Origin: an uncultured Porphyromonas sp.
Lineage (GTDB): Bacteria; Bacteroidota; Bacteroidia; Bacteroidales; Porphyromonadaceae
Length of the DNA: 38,915 bases
Assembly (NCBI RefSeq): GCF_905372525.1
Contig: NZ_CAJPPN010000023.1
Coordinates: 1-38,915 of the forward strand
Direction: 5' to 3'
Under the pieces are notes generated by a model that saw only the letters and a list, made by a program, of their open reading frames with translations, was not told the DNA's origin and did not search any database. The translations under genes and the position numbers were made by a program. Of the stretch, positions 17,825 to 26,366 are shown piece by piece. Numbering within the stretch: the first letter of the stretch is position 1; every line of letters begins with the position of its first letter.

Positions 17825-18385
17825 TCACTCGAGGGGGGCAGACTCGGAGGAGGATACCTTGTAGACGTAGCGATAGATCTCGTCTCGTATCTGAGCGAAG
17901 GATGGGTACTCGACGGCTCTATTCGATAGTAGGTGAAGGTCTACCCAAGGCAAACCCTCGCCATAGGGAGGCTGTCGGTAGCCAAAGGGGAGAGGGCGGA
18001 GCCCCATACGTGCATAGAAGGCCAGCCTTCGCTCTGCCATCGGGCTATACCCCGCAGGCTCACACTCGAGCACGACAGGATACTCATCATCGTACTTGTA
18101 GCTGAGCATCTCGATGACCTTCGCCCCCAGCCCATGCCCCCGATAAGCGGGATCGATGACGAGGTATTCGAAGTAGTGCGCCGAGGGGAGCTCCCACCCG
18201 ACAGCGAAGCCAATAGGCTCCCCATCCAGACGGATAAGCCAAGTGATATGCTCCCACTGAGCCATACCGAAGAGCTGCCCCCAGGGGCGGCGCTCCTCGA
18301 TAGGGAAGGACTCTTCGTAGATGAGTCTGAGGTGTTCGGGGGGCTCATTGCCCCAGGTGAGTGCGGTTAGCTCTAGCTGTGCCAT
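17825..18385 (-). CDS. GNAT family N-acetyltransferase
   Basis: The protein has 186 residues and transfers an acetyl group from acetyl-CoA to an unknown acceptor, in the cytoplasm. The central strand YFEYLVIDPAYRGHGLGAKVI is the family's acetyl-CoA pyrophosphate-binding motif A (R/Q-x-x-G-x-G/A). The N-terminal IYEESFPIEERRPW resembles the opening of several small bacterial GNATs. A later MAERRLAFYARMGL matches motif B (the Y-x-x-x-GF/L region). It starts 9 bases after the stop of the NhaC-type transporter gene and is probably co-transcribed with it. The substrate cannot be told from sequence. Confidence 0.88.
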   Translation of the reverse strand: MAQLELTALTWGNEPPEHLRLIYEESFPIEERRPWGQLFGMAQWEHITWLIRLDGEPIGFAVGWELPSAHYFEYLVIDPAYRGHGLGAKVIEMLSYKYDDEYPVVLECEPAGYSPMAERRLAFYARMGLRPLPFGYRQPPYGEGLPWVDLHLLSNRAVEYPSFAQIRDEIYRYVYKVSSSESAPLE

Positions 18386-18394
18386 AGGTGTGTA

Positions 18395-19693
18395 TTAGGA
18401 ATATTTGCGTGGATAACGAAGGAGGATAGCCAGCAGTGCTGCCCCTCCCATAATGAAGGTATAGTAGAGGTAGGGGATGATCTCGATCGGGGAAAGTCCC
18501 GTAAGGCTCGCCGCCAGCAGGAGCTGTGCCCCATAGGGGATGATACCCTGGACGAAGCAGGAGAAGGTGTCTAGGATACTCGCCGACTTGCGTGGGTCGA
18601 GCTGATACTTGTCGGTGATCTCCCGTGCGACCTTGCCCGTAGTAAGGATCGCTATGGTGTTGTTGGCCGTACAGAGGTTGGCTAGCGAGACGAGGGCTGC
18701 GATAGCTAGCTCTGCTCCACGCTTGCCACTGATATGGCGGGTGAGTTTCTCCAGTAGGTAGTCTATCCCGCCATTGTAACGGATGAGCTCCAGCATCCCG
18801 CCCGCTAGTAGCGTGACGGTGATAAGCTCTCCCATTCCTCCGATCCCTTCGCCTAGAGCCTGCGTCCAGTCCCACATCGTGACATCATCTAGTGCGAAGA
18901 CGAGGAGTCCACTCGATATGATCCCGATGACGAGGACCAGCAGGACATTGAGCCCCCCTACAGCAGAGACGAGTACGAGCAGATAGGGGATCATCAGCCA
19001 GGCAGGCTGCGTCATCTCCCGTGGAGTGGCAGGGAGATCCAGCCCCCGGACGAAGTAGATCCCGAGAGCAACGAGTGCCGCAGGGAAGACGATGATGAAG
19101 TTTACTCTGAACTTGTCCCTCATCCCACAGCCCTGTGTCCGGGTAGCAGCTATCGTCGTGTCGGAGATGAAGGAGAGGTTGTCCCCAAAGAAAGCTCCAC
19201 TAGCCACGATAGCTACCGCATAAGCATCTGACACCCCGAGGCTCTCGGCGATCCCTAGGGCAATGGAGGCAAGAGCGACAAGTGTCCCGACACTCGTCCC
19301 GATGGAGAGGGAGATGAAGCAGGAGGCGAGGAAGAGCCCAGGTAGGAGCATCGAGGCTGGCAGGACACTCAGGATCACATCGACCGTAGCGGTGACAGCG
19401 CCGACACTCTTCGCCCCACCGGCAAAGGCACCAGCGAGGATGAAGATCCAGATCATCATCAGGATATTGGTATCGGCTGCCCCACGGGAGAACTGCTGGA
19501 TACGCTCCATCAGCCCCAGGCCTCGGGTGATCGCCACGGCATAGGCCGAGGCTGCGAGGAAGGCCACTGCAATAGGCATCTTGTAGAAGTCTCCCGAGAC
19601 GATCGAGGCTACGAGGTATACCAAAAGGAAGACGACGAGAGGGGTCAGTCCAAACCAACCGGGACGGCGAGCGGGAGTAGAGGTCTGCTGCAT
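18395..19693 (-). CDS. nhaC: Na+/H+ antiporter of the NhaC family
   Basis: The inner-membrane protein has about 432 residues from the ATG at 19693 (MQQTSTPARRPGWFG). An upstream ATG at 19735 would add 14 unremarkable residues. It has roughly 11-12 hydrophobic segments. Conserved NhaC-superfamily stretches are visible: SIGTSVGTLVALASIALG, ASGAFFGDNLSFISDTTIAATRTQGCGM with its acidic and polar residues in the membrane, and LCTANNTIAILTTG near the C-terminus. It should exchange sodium for protons. Members of this superfamily may instead carry amino or dicarboxylic acids, so the exact ion is inferred. The downstream GNAT gene follows after 9 bases. Confidence 0.85.
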   Translation of the reverse strand: MQQTSTPARRPGWFGLTPLVVFLLVYLVASIVSGDFYKMPIAVAFLAASAYAVAITRGLGLMERIQQFSRGAADTNILMMIWIFILAGAFAGGAKSVGAVTATVDVILSVLPASMLLPGLFLASCFISLSIGTSVGTLVALASIALGIAESLGVSDAYAVAIVASGAFFGDNLSFISDTTIAATRTQGCGMRDKFRVNFIIVFPAALVALGIYFVRGLDLPATPREMTQPAWLMIPYLLVLVSAVGGLNVLLVLVIGIISSGLLVFALDDVTMWDWTQALGEGIGGMGELITVTLLAGGMLELIRYNGGIDYLLEKLTRHISGKRGAELAIAALVSLANLCTANNTIAILTTGKVAREITDKYQLDPRKSASILDTFSCFVQGIIPYGAQLLLAASLTGLSPIEIIPYLYYTFIMGGAALLAILLRYPRKYS

Positions 19694-19811
19694 ATACTTA
19701 ACTAATATTCTATAGGAATGAAAGGAGGTGGTCAATATGGGTAGGCATCACTGCCTACCCCTGATCTCTCTCAACCCCTATACAGAGCAGAGGGAGCCAA
19801 TCAGAGAGTCG

Positions 19812-19819
19812 CAAAGGTA
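19812..19819 (-). promoter_or_regulatory. -7 box (TACCTTTG) for the antiporter operon
   Basis: Minus-strand TACCTTTG matches the Bacteroidota TAnnTTTG consensus about 120 bases upstream of the antiporter ATG, just beyond the gpmA terminator hairpin. No clear -33 TTG lies at the right distance. Confidence 0.4.
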
Positions 19820-19835
19820 CGTAAACCTAAGCAAA

Positions 19836-19869
19836 ACGCCCCAAGGCTCTACGCTGAGTCTTGGGGCGT
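19836..19869 (-). terminator. Hairpin terminator behind gpmA
   Basis: ACGCCCCAAG (19836-19845) pairs perfectly with CTTGGGGCGT (19860-19869) across a 14-base loop, 22 bases past the gpmA stop. In the gpmA direction it is followed by TTTTGC, consistent with an intrinsic terminator. Confidence 0.75.
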
Positions 19870-19891
19870 CTGATCTAGTATGGGGGAGATG

Positions 19892-20638
19892 CTAGGCCTT
19901 CTTACCCTGGTTGGCTACGGCCTCCATGAGCTTCTTGATCTCCTCAGGGTCGCCGAGGAAGTAGTCCTTGACGAGGTTGAGGTTGTCATCGAACTCAAAG
20001 ACGTAGGGCACTGCCGTGGGGAGGTTCAGCTCGACGATATCTTCGTCAGAGATCCCCTTGAGGACCTTGATGATACCACGTAGGCTATTGCCGTGCGCAG
20101 CTACTAGGACATCATCGTGCTCCATGAGCGAGGGGAAGATCTCACCCTCCCAGTAGGGGAGCGTACGAGCCACCGTGTGGCAGAGAGCCTCGGTCAGGGG
20201 AAGGTAGGCAGGGACGACACCAGCATAGCGGGGGTCAGCCTGGGGGGCACGTGGATCCGTAGCCTCTAGGGGTGTGGGGGGGACATCGTAGCTACGGCGC
20301 CAGATCTTCACCTGGGCATCGCCGTACTTCTCTGCGGTCTCTGCCTTGTTCAGCCCCTGGAGCATCCCGTAGTGCTTCTCGTTGAGGCGCCAGCTCTTGG
20401 AGACAGGGATCCAGTCGAGATCCATTACGTCGAGGATCTGGTTGAGTGTCTTGATCGCACGCTTGAGGTAAGAGGTATAGGCCTTGGTGAAGTGGAAGCC
20501 ATGCTCCTTGAGGAGTGCACCCGCCTTCTTAGCTTCCTCTACGCCCTTCTCTGAGAGGTCTACGTTGGTCCAGCCCGTGAAGCGGTTTTCCTTGTTCCAT
20601 ACGCTCTCGCCGTGGCGTATGAGTACGATTCTCTTCAT
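19892..20638 (-). CDS. gpmA: 2,3-bisphosphoglycerate-dependent phosphoglycerate mutase
   Basis: The protein has 248 residues, the usual length for the dPGM family. It interconverts 3- and 2-phosphoglycerate in glycolysis and gluconeogenesis in the cytosol. The phosphohistidine motif RHGES sits at residues 8-12 (H9), followed by WNKENRFTGW. The second active-site histidine is in VAAHGNSLRGIIK, and NEKHYGMLQGLNK is the conserved substrate region. It is preceded by a -7 box and followed by a strong hairpin, so it is probably a single-gene unit. Confidence 0.97.
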   Translation of the reverse strand: MKRIVLIRHGESVWNKENRFTGWTNVDLSEKGVEEAKKAGALLKEHGFHFTKAYTSYLKRAIKTLNQILDVMDLDWIPVSKSWRLNEKHYGMLQGLNKAETAEKYGDAQVKIWRRSYDVPPTPLEATDPRAPQADPRYAGVVPAYLPLTEALCHTVARTLPYWEGEIFPSLMEHDDVLVAAHGNSLRGIIKVLKGISDEDIVELNLPTAVPYVFEFDDNLNLVKDYFLGDPEEIKKLMEAVANQGKKA

Positions 20639-20682
20639 AATTATTCTTGTATTACGTTGATTAAGTTACATCAATACTGGGG

Positions 20683-20690
20683 CAAAGATA
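20683..20690 (-). promoter_or_regulatory. -7 box (TATCTTTG) for gpmA
   Basis: Minus-strand TATCTTTG fits TAnnTTTG exactly and lies 45 bases upstream of the gpmA ATG, in the short gap after the HAD gene. A proper -33 element is not evident. Confidence 0.5.
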
Positions 20691-20695
20691 GTCAA

Positions 20696-21334
20696 TTACC
20701 CTTGTTGGGCATTGAGTTCTCTGAGGAGCTGGCGGACGGGCTCTCGCCAGTCCTCACCATTCTTGGGACAGTAGGTGTGGATACCGAACTCGGCTGCCAT
20801 CGCCACGTTGGCTGGCCCATCGTCTAGGAAGAGGGTCTCCTCGGGCTTCATCTCCCCTTCGCTGATCATTCGCTCGAAGATCCGGCGGTCGGGCTTCACT
20901 AGTCCGATCTCACAGGAGGCAAACTTCTTCACGCAGTAGGAGGAGAGAGGACGTCCTGAGGGGAGGAACCGATCACTCTCACAGAAGTCCATCACATAGG
21001 GGTTCGTATTGGAGAGGATGAAGATGCGGTAGTCACGTAGCTCCTCGTCGATGAAGTCGAACTTGTAGGTATCGACCGAGCGTAGGAAGCCGAAGTAGGC
21101 GTGGGCAATCTCGTCATAAGTGAGCTCCCGTCCAGCGGAGGCGCTGAGGGCTGCTCTGAACTCTGGCTCGGTCATCCGACCATCCTCCACCTGGAGGAAG
21201 TAGCCACTCTGTAGGTAGGGGTCGAGCATCTTCTCGACGTCCGGCACTCCAAGTGCCTCGAAGCGGCGGAGCGCCTCCTCCCTATCTAGGGTGAAGAGTA
21301 CGCCACCGAGGTCTAGTACGATGTTTCTTATCAT
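20696..21334 (-). CDS. HAD-superfamily phosphatase
   Basis: The soluble hydrolase has 212 residues. HAD motifs are in order. Motif I is VLDLGGVLF (D8; the second Asp is replaced by Gly, as in YihX-type members). Motif II is IFILSNTN. Motif III lysine is in GLVKPDRRIFERM, and motif IV is TLFLDDGPANVAMA. The helical cap lies between motifs I and II (residues ~15-95). YihX-like enzymes dephosphorylate sugar phosphates such as glucose-1-phosphate, but the substrate here is unknown. It lies 35 bases downstream of porX on the same strand and may share its transcript. Confidence 0.88.
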   Translation of the reverse strand: MIRNIVLDLGGVLFTLDREEALRRFEALGVPDVEKMLDPYLQSGYFLQVEDGRMTEPEFRAALSASAGRELTYDEIAHAYFGFLRSVDTYKFDFIDEELRDYRIFILSNTNPYVMDFCESDRFLPSGRPLSSYCVKKFASCEIGLVKPDRRIFERMISEGEMKPEETLFLDDGPANVAMAAEFGIHTYCPKNGEDWREPVRQLLRELNAQQG

Positions 21335-21369
21335 CTAAATTAGGAATATGAGTAATCTTACGTCGCTGA

Positions 21370-22923
21370 CTACTTAGGCTGCATCGTGATCAGAGGGATG
21401 AGCATCTCCTCCATCGAGATCCCTCCGTGCTGGAAGGTATCCTTGTAGTACTGCACGTAGTAGTTGTAGTTATTAGGGTAGGCAAAGAAGTCGTCGTTGT
21501 AGCTGAAGACGTACTTATCGGAGAGGTTCGCCTGGGGGAGCCCGATCTTCGCTGGGACACTGACCTCATAGACCTCCTTGGGATTGTAGGATAGGGACTT
21601 GCCGACCTTGTAGCGGAGGTTGGTATTGGTATTCTTATCTCCGATGATCTTCACTGGGGTATTGACCCGTATGGTGCCGTGGTCGGTAGTGAGCACGACT
21701 CGATAGCCCATCTCAGAGATGTGCTTGAAGAGGTTGTAGGTCGTCGAGTGACGGAACCAACTCTTGGTCAGCGAGCGGTAGGCCGCCTCTGTATTCGCTA
21801 GCTCGCGGATCATCTTGCTCTCAGTACGTGCATGAGAGAGCATATCGACGAAGTTCAGCACGATGACGTTAAGGGGGAACTGCTTCAGTCCATTGAGCCC
21901 CGAGAGGAGACGCTCCCCGAAGCGTGCTTCGTAGACCTTGTTGTAGGAGAAGGGGTAGTTCTTGCGATAGCGCTGTAGGAGGGTCTGGATCATAGGCTCT
22001 TCGTTGAGGTTCTTCCCCTCCTCGCTCTCCTCATCGACCCATAGGTCGGGGAACATCTTCGCTATATCCAGGGGCATCAGCCCCGAGAAGATGGCATTAC
22101 GAGCATACTGCGTGGCTGTGGGGAGGATCGAGAGGTAGAGATCCTCGTCGAAGGTGTAGAATTCGCTGAGCATCCCCTTGACGGTCTCCCACTGATCGTA
22201 GCGGAAGTTATCGATGAGGATGAAGAATACCTTCTCCCCTGCGTCCAGTAGGGGGAAGACCTTGGTCTTGAAGAGGTCTGGGCTCATCACGGGGCGGGTC
22301 GCAGGCTCGCGGATCCAGCCCTCATAGTTCTTGGCGATGAAGCGACAGAAGAGTCGTCCGGCCTCTGCCTTCTGCATCTCTAGGAGCTCACGCATCTGGG
22401 CATCACCATGCTCTAGCTCTATCTCCCAGTGCACGAGGCGACGATAGAGCTCCTTCCACTCCTCTAGACTGAGGCGGTCGCTCATCTGGGCGCTGAGCTG
22501 TGCGAACTCCTGACGGTAGTTCATCGTCGTGGCCTCACTGATGATGCTACTCTGGTGGAGGTTCTTCTTCAGTGAGAGCAGGAGCTGGTTGGGGTTTACG
22601 GGCTTGATCAGGTAGTCGGCGATCTTACCTCCGATAGCTTGGTTCATGAGCTCCTCCTCCTCGCTCTTGGTGACCATGACGATGGGGACGAAGGGGCGGA
22701 GCTCCTTGATGCGCTGTAGCGTGTCGAGACCCGTCAGCCCGGGCATATGCTCATCGAGGAAGATGAGATCGAAGCTCTGGCTCTGTACGGCATCGATAGC
22801 ATCGTTGCCACTAAGGACGGGAGTCACCTCGTAGCCCTTGTCTCGCAGGAAGAGGATGTGTGGCTTGAGCAGGTCGATCTCATCGTCTGCCCATAGGATC
22901 TGATATGTCTTATTTGTACTCAT
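21370..22923 (-). CDS. porX: PorX, response regulator with PglZ-type phosphatase domain
   Basis: The protein has 517 residues, matching PorX of Porphyromonas. Residues 1-125 are a receiver domain with acidic pocket D13/D14, phospho-acceptor D57 (LIFLDEHMPG), T85 and K107 (DYLIKPVNP). After a helical linker (~130-200), residues ~200-510 form an alkaline-phosphatase-superfamily PglZ domain, with metal-site-like LIDNFRYDQW and VVLTTDHGTIRV. In P. gingivalis, PorX with the kinase PorY and sigma factor SigP controls T9SS component genes, and PorX also touches the T9SS motor (PorL). The presence of this gene implies a working T9SS in the host, which fits the sorting tail on the SprB-repeat protein in this window. 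The neighbouring HAD gene follows after 35 bases. Confidence 0.95.
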   Translation of the reverse strand: MSTNKTYQILWADDEIDLLKPHILFLRDKGYEVTPVLSGNDAIDAVQSQSFDLIFLDEHMPGLTGLDTLQRIKELRPFVPIVMVTKSEEEELMNQAIGGKIADYLIKPVNPNQLLLSLKKNLHQSSIISEATTMNYRQEFAQLSAQMSDRLSLEEWKELYRRLVHWEIELEHGDAQMRELLEMQKAEAGRLFCRFIAKNYEGWIREPATRPVMSPDLFKTKVFPLLDAGEKVFFILIDNFRYDQWETVKGMLSEFYTFDEDLYLSILPTATQYARNAIFSGLMPLDIAKMFPDLWVDEESEEGKNLNEEPMIQTLLQRYRKNYPFSYNKVYEARFGERLLSGLNGLKQFPLNVIVLNFVDMLSHARTESKMIRELANTEAAYRSLTKSWFRHSTTYNLFKHISEMGYRVVLTTDHGTIRVNTPVKIIGDKNTNTNLRYKVGKSLSYNPKEVYEVSVPAKIGLPQANLSDKYVFSYNDDFFAYPNNYNYYVQYYKDTFQHGGISMEEMLIPLITMQPK

Positions 22924-23153
22924 TGTCGTATCAATCGGGGAAACACCTAGCGCTATAACGGAATAACCACCCGACTAAGATACATGTTTCACGGAAATAG
23001 TCTCTGAGGGATCACTCCCCAAGGAGAAATCCCCCTAGGGTATATGACTAAGGGGCGCCACCCCTGACAGCTAGCCTCACTCGATCCTAGTCACGGCTCT
23101 GGCGGGCGACATGTGCAAATCCCCCCTCTAGGGCAGGGCTGGGATATTATATG

Positions 23154-23161
23154 TATTTTTG
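23154..23161 (+). promoter_or_regulatory. -7 box (TATTTTTG) for the prenyl synthase operon
   Basis: TATTTTTG fits TAnnTTTG and lies 26 bases before the ATG at 23188. The rest of the 264-base gap between porX and this gene (22924-23187) holds no gene and no other recognisable signal. Confidence 0.45.
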
Positions 23162-23187
23162 TTACTTCATTGATAGTTTGTTAGCTG

Positions 23188-24168
23188 ATGCAACAGATAG
23201 ATATAATCAAGGCACCCGTAGCAGAGTATGTGGCAGACTTCCATAGCCAGTTCGACGAGATACTGGCGACGAAGTCCGAATGGCTCCAAGACGCTATAGA
23301 GCGGCTCAATGCCTCTACTGGCAAGAAGGTACGCCCTGTCCTCGTCGCCCTCATGGCAGGGATGATCCGAGGGGGAGAGCCCCCGAAGTCTAGTATAGAC
23401 GCTGCTGTCCTACTGGAGCTAATCCATACGGCTACCCTCATCCACGACGATGTGATCGATGAGGCCTCCACCCGCAGAGGGCAACCCACGCTCAACGTCA
23501 TCTACGACAATCGCGTGGCTGTACTCATGGGGGACTTCGTCCTCTCCTCTGCTCTCATCGGAGCGATCTCCCTCGGAGACCTCGAGGTCATCCAGATCAT
23601 CTCCAGCATCGGGCGAGAGCTGACCGAGGGAGAGATACGACAGTTCGAGAGCGCCGACCGCCTCCGACTAAGCGAGGAGAACTACTATGACATCATCCGT
23701 CAGAAGACCGCTGTACTCTTCGCCAGCTGTGCTCGCATAGCAGGCATTATGACGGGGGCGAGTGCCCCAGACAAGGAGCGACTCACCCAGATCGGCGAGT
23801 ACCTAGGGATGGCCTTCCAGATACGAGACGATATCTTCGACTACTATAGTGCCGACGTGGGTAAGCCTACGGGCAATGACCTCAGGGAGGGTAAGATCAC
23901 CCTACCTCTGCTACACGCCCTCCTCGAGACCGAGGATACCCCCGAGGGGCAGCACTGTCTGGAGCTCCTGCGGGAGCGTCCCATCACCGAGACGGCTGTG
24001 GCACACCTCACCCGCTACGCTATCGAGCACGGAGGGATCTCCTATGCCGAGGCTCGTATCGCCGACTACCTCCGCCGAGCCAAAGAGCTCCTCCTCAGCT
24101 ATCCAGAGAGCGTCTATCGTCACTCCCTCATCTCCCTAGCTGACTATATCGGCTCACGTACACATTGA
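23188..24168 (+). CDS. Long-chain polyprenyl diphosphate synthase
   Basis: The protein has 326 residues. It condenses isopentenyl diphosphate onto an allylic diphosphate to make the chain for menaquinone or another isoprenoid. The first aspartate-rich motif is D87-D88-V-I-D91 followed by RRG (R96/R97). The second is D214-D215-I-F-D218. The N-terminal GKKVRP (45-50) binds substrate phosphate. Small residues near position 75-80 before the first motif are compatible with a long product, but chain length cannot be read confidently. It heads a plus-strand run with the 24191 and 24780 genes, divergent from porX. Confidence 0.93.
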   Translation: MQQIDIIKAPVAEYVADFHSQFDEILATKSEWLQDAIERLNASTGKKVRPVLVALMAGMIRGGEPPKSSIDAAVLLELIHTATLIHDDVIDEASTRRGQPTLNVIYDNRVAVLMGDFVLSSALIGAISLGDLEVIQIISSIGRELTEGEIRQFESADRLRLSEENYYDIIRQKTAVLFASCARIAGIMTGASAPDKERLTQIGEYLGMAFQIRDDIFDYYSADVGKPTGNDLREGKITLPLLHALLETEDTPEGQHCLELLRERPITETAVAHLTRYAIEHGGISYAEARIADYLRRAKELLLSYPESVYRHSLISLADYIGSRTH

Positions 24169-24190
24169 TCCTCCCTCATACGATCCACTC

Positions 24191-24796
24191 ATGAACTCCA
24201 AGCCCACTACTGATCGCTCGATCACCTTCGCTGTCACAGCCTCCCTCTGGCTCCTCCTGATCCTCCTACAGACCCTCGTGACCCCCCTCGTGAGTCAGGG
24301 GATAGATAGCGTCTTCACACGTCCCAGCCTCTACTACTCCACGTGGCTGACCGACCTATACCTCATCCTACTCTTCTACCTCAACTACTATAGCTTCGCT
24401 CCTCAGCTGATGCGCCGACGCCTCTTCCGAGCCTACATCTGGCTCCTAGCTGTCGCCGCACTCATTGGGCTCCTGATCCCTATCCTCTGCTACAGCCTGT
24501 GGGATCTCGAGATGCCAGGCTTCGCCCCCAATACGCTCCCCCTCTCCTCGCTCGGTGTGATCGGCTCCGTAGCGGCCATCATGATCGGGCTAGCTACACG
24601 GGGACTACTGGAGTGGGATGCCCTGGGGGTAGAGAACCGTACCCTACATCAGGAGCTAGAGAGCCAGAAGCAGGAGATAGAGAGCCTACGCCAGGAACTG
24701 AGCGAGCGGAAGCAGGGCGAAAGCACCCCAGATACCACCCCACTCTCCATACCACAGGAGACACAACCAGAGCAAACACATGACGACCAAGTATAA
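24191..24796 (+). CDS. Four-helix membrane protein with C-terminal coiled coil, sensor-like
   Basis: The protein has 201 residues. Four hydrophobic segments lie at about 12-34, 50-68, 77-102 and 113-137, then a heptad-rich coiled coil at ~145-172 (ENRTLHQELESQKQEIESL), then a polar proline/threonine-rich tail. This is the layout of the membrane part of LytS-like sensor kinases in Bacteroidota, but the kinase domain is absent. The 3' end overlaps the metallophosphoesterase start by 17 bases, so the two are translationally linked. It could be a truncated sensor or a membrane anchor; the function is unknown. Confidence 0.75.
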   Translation: MNSKPTTDRSITFAVTASLWLLLILLQTLVTPLVSQGIDSVFTRPSLYYSTWLTDLYLILLFYLNYYSFAPQLMRRRLFRAYIWLLAVAALIGLLIPILCYSLWDLEMPGFAPNTLPLSSLGVIGSVAAIMIGLATRGLLEWDALGVENRTLHQELESQKQEIESLRQELSERKQGESTPDTTPLSIPQETQPEQTHDDQV

Positions 24797-26273
24797 GCCA
24801 CCACGCCTACGTAATCTCAAGCCCGACAAGCGCAAGGGCCGAAAGAAGCGCTACCTACTGATCCCTCTATTCCTCGTCCTCCTACTCGGGGCGGGTGTCC
24901 TGCTGATGCTGCGCTGGAGGGCTTGGTTCGGCAATCCCCCAGAGGCTCCCTACCATACTCCTGAGGAGATCACCCGCGTCACGCTCACCCCCGGGAGTGA
25001 CTTCACTACGGAGCGGACACTCTCCTGGCGTAGCGGGGAGTACCTAGTGCCCTCAGCCCTCACCCTGCAGGAGATCACAGCCCGGGGAGACACCCTAGCT
25101 GCACGGCGCATACCTGCCCTCGGCCGACTCGTGAAGAGTCGCTCGGGTAAGGGATGCTTCTACCACGTCAGCCTAGATAGCCTGCATGTCGGCTCTCGTT
25201 ACCTCTACCAGCTACAGAGCGGGGAGCAGCGCTCGCCCGTCTACTCCTTCGCGATGCCTAGCGAGCGGGAGTGTGACACGACTCGCTTCGTCTACCTCGG
25301 GGACGTACAGGATCCCCAGGCACAGATGAGTACGACCTTCTTTCGGGAGCTCCGTGAGCGTTTGGCCGACTCCATCCAGTTCCTTGCTCTGGCAGGGGAT
25401 CAGATCGAGGGGCCTACAGACCACTACTGGCAGTGCTGGTACCAAGCACTACAGGGCTGGAGTACACGCCTACCGATCATCGCTGCTCCCGGCAACCACG
25501 AGTACCTCAAGCGTGGCTTTGCCCGTGAGCTAGATGTGCGCTGGGTACCGCAGACCAACTATCCCCTCAATGGCCCCAAGGGCTTCCTACAGCGCAGCTA
25601 CTATATCGACTTCCCTCTCATGCGTTTCATCGTCCTCGATACGACCGACATCATGTGGCTGGGCTCGATCAATAGTCACAAGAGCTGGCTGCGCCGTGCA
25701 CTCTCCAGCTCTCGTCAGCCCTGGCAAGTCGTGCTCTTCCACCACGCTGTGGACTGTGTACGGGAGGGTCGCAAGAACATCATCATGCACCATATCTTCA
25801 AGGACGAGCTCCTCACCTACGGAGCAGACCTCGTCCTACAGGGGCACGACCACGGCTACGCACGTGCCACCACACGAGATGAGCGTGGGGATACGATCGC
25901 TCCCGCCTTCGTCATCAGCTCTGCCTCGCCCAAGGTCTATCGCAACGGCTTCTCCTCCGTCCACGATCGCCTCGGCTCAGGGCTACAGCTCTACCAGGAC
26001 ATCACGGTGACCAAGACGCAGATCCACTACACCTCCTACCGCTTCCAGCCAGACTCTATCCCAAGAGACAGCCTCCTCGATAGGTCTAAGCTCCTCTATG
26101 ATGAACTCATCCTGCGCCGAGGTCGGGATGGAGCTATACACGTGGAGGACAAGGCGCGTACCCTACCCGAGCTCTTCCTCTACGAAGGCTTCGGAGCAGA
26201 CTCCAAGGGACAGAAGAAAGCCGCCCAGTACGCCAAGGAGGTCAAGGAGCGCCGAGAGCGCAGGAAGAAGTAG
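24780..26273 (+). CDS. Membrane-anchored metallophosphoesterase (purple-acid-phosphatase-like)
   Basis: The protein has 497 residues. A basic N-terminus is followed by a single membrane segment (~27-46, LIPLFLVLLLGAGVLLML), so the enzyme faces the periplasm. Residues ~60-160 resemble the beta-sandwich domain preceding the catalytic domain in purple acid phosphatases. Calcineurin-type metal ligands appear in order: YLGDVQD, LALAGDQIEG, APGNHEY, VVLFHHAVD and LQGHDHGYAR. It should hydrolyse a phosphate mono- or diester. The C-terminus is Lys/Arg/Glu rich. It overlaps the preceding membrane protein gene and ends at a strong terminator. Confidence 0.9.
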   Translation: MTTKYKPPRLRNLKPDKRKGRKKRYLLIPLFLVLLLGAGVLLMLRWRAWFGNPPEAPYHTPEEITRVTLTPGSDFTTERTLSWRSGEYLVPSALTLQEITARGDTLAARRIPALGRLVKSRSGKGCFYHVSLDSLHVGSRYLYQLQSGEQRSPVYSFAMPSERECDTTRFVYLGDVQDPQAQMSTTFFRELRERLADSIQFLALAGDQIEGPTDHYWQCWYQALQGWSTRLPIIAAPGNHEYLKRGFARELDVRWVPQTNYPLNGPKGFLQRSYYIDFPLMRFIVLDTTDIMWLGSINSHKSWLRRALSSSRQPWQVVLFHHAVDCVREGRKNIIMHHIFKDELLTYGADLVLQGHDHGYARATTRDERGDTIAPAFVISSASPKVYRNGFSSVHDRLGSGLQLYQDITVTKTQIHYTSYRFQPDSIPRDSLLDRSKLLYDELILRRGRDGAIHVEDKARTLPELFLYEGFGADSKGQKKAAQYAKEVKERRERRKK

Positions 26274-26291
26274 CCCCTCCCATACCCTTGA

Positions 26292-26357
26292 CACAGAAAA
26301 GACTTACCCCCGCCCGACTCTCTGAGAGACGTCGGGCGGGGGTAAGTCTTTTCTGTG
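26292..26357. terminator. Bidirectional terminator with 27-bp perfect stem
   Basis: CACAGAAAAGACTTACC... (26292-26318) is the exact reverse complement of 26331-26357, with a 12-base loop. A-rich and T-rich stretches on the two sides of the stem suit termination in both directions. It lies between the convergent metallophosphoesterase (+) and lptB (-) genes. Confidence 0.9.
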
Positions 26358-26366
26358 AGGGACAGC

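Noticed and set aside
17933..18370. 145-codon plus-strand frame
   Set aside because: Antisense shadow of the GNAT acetyltransferase.
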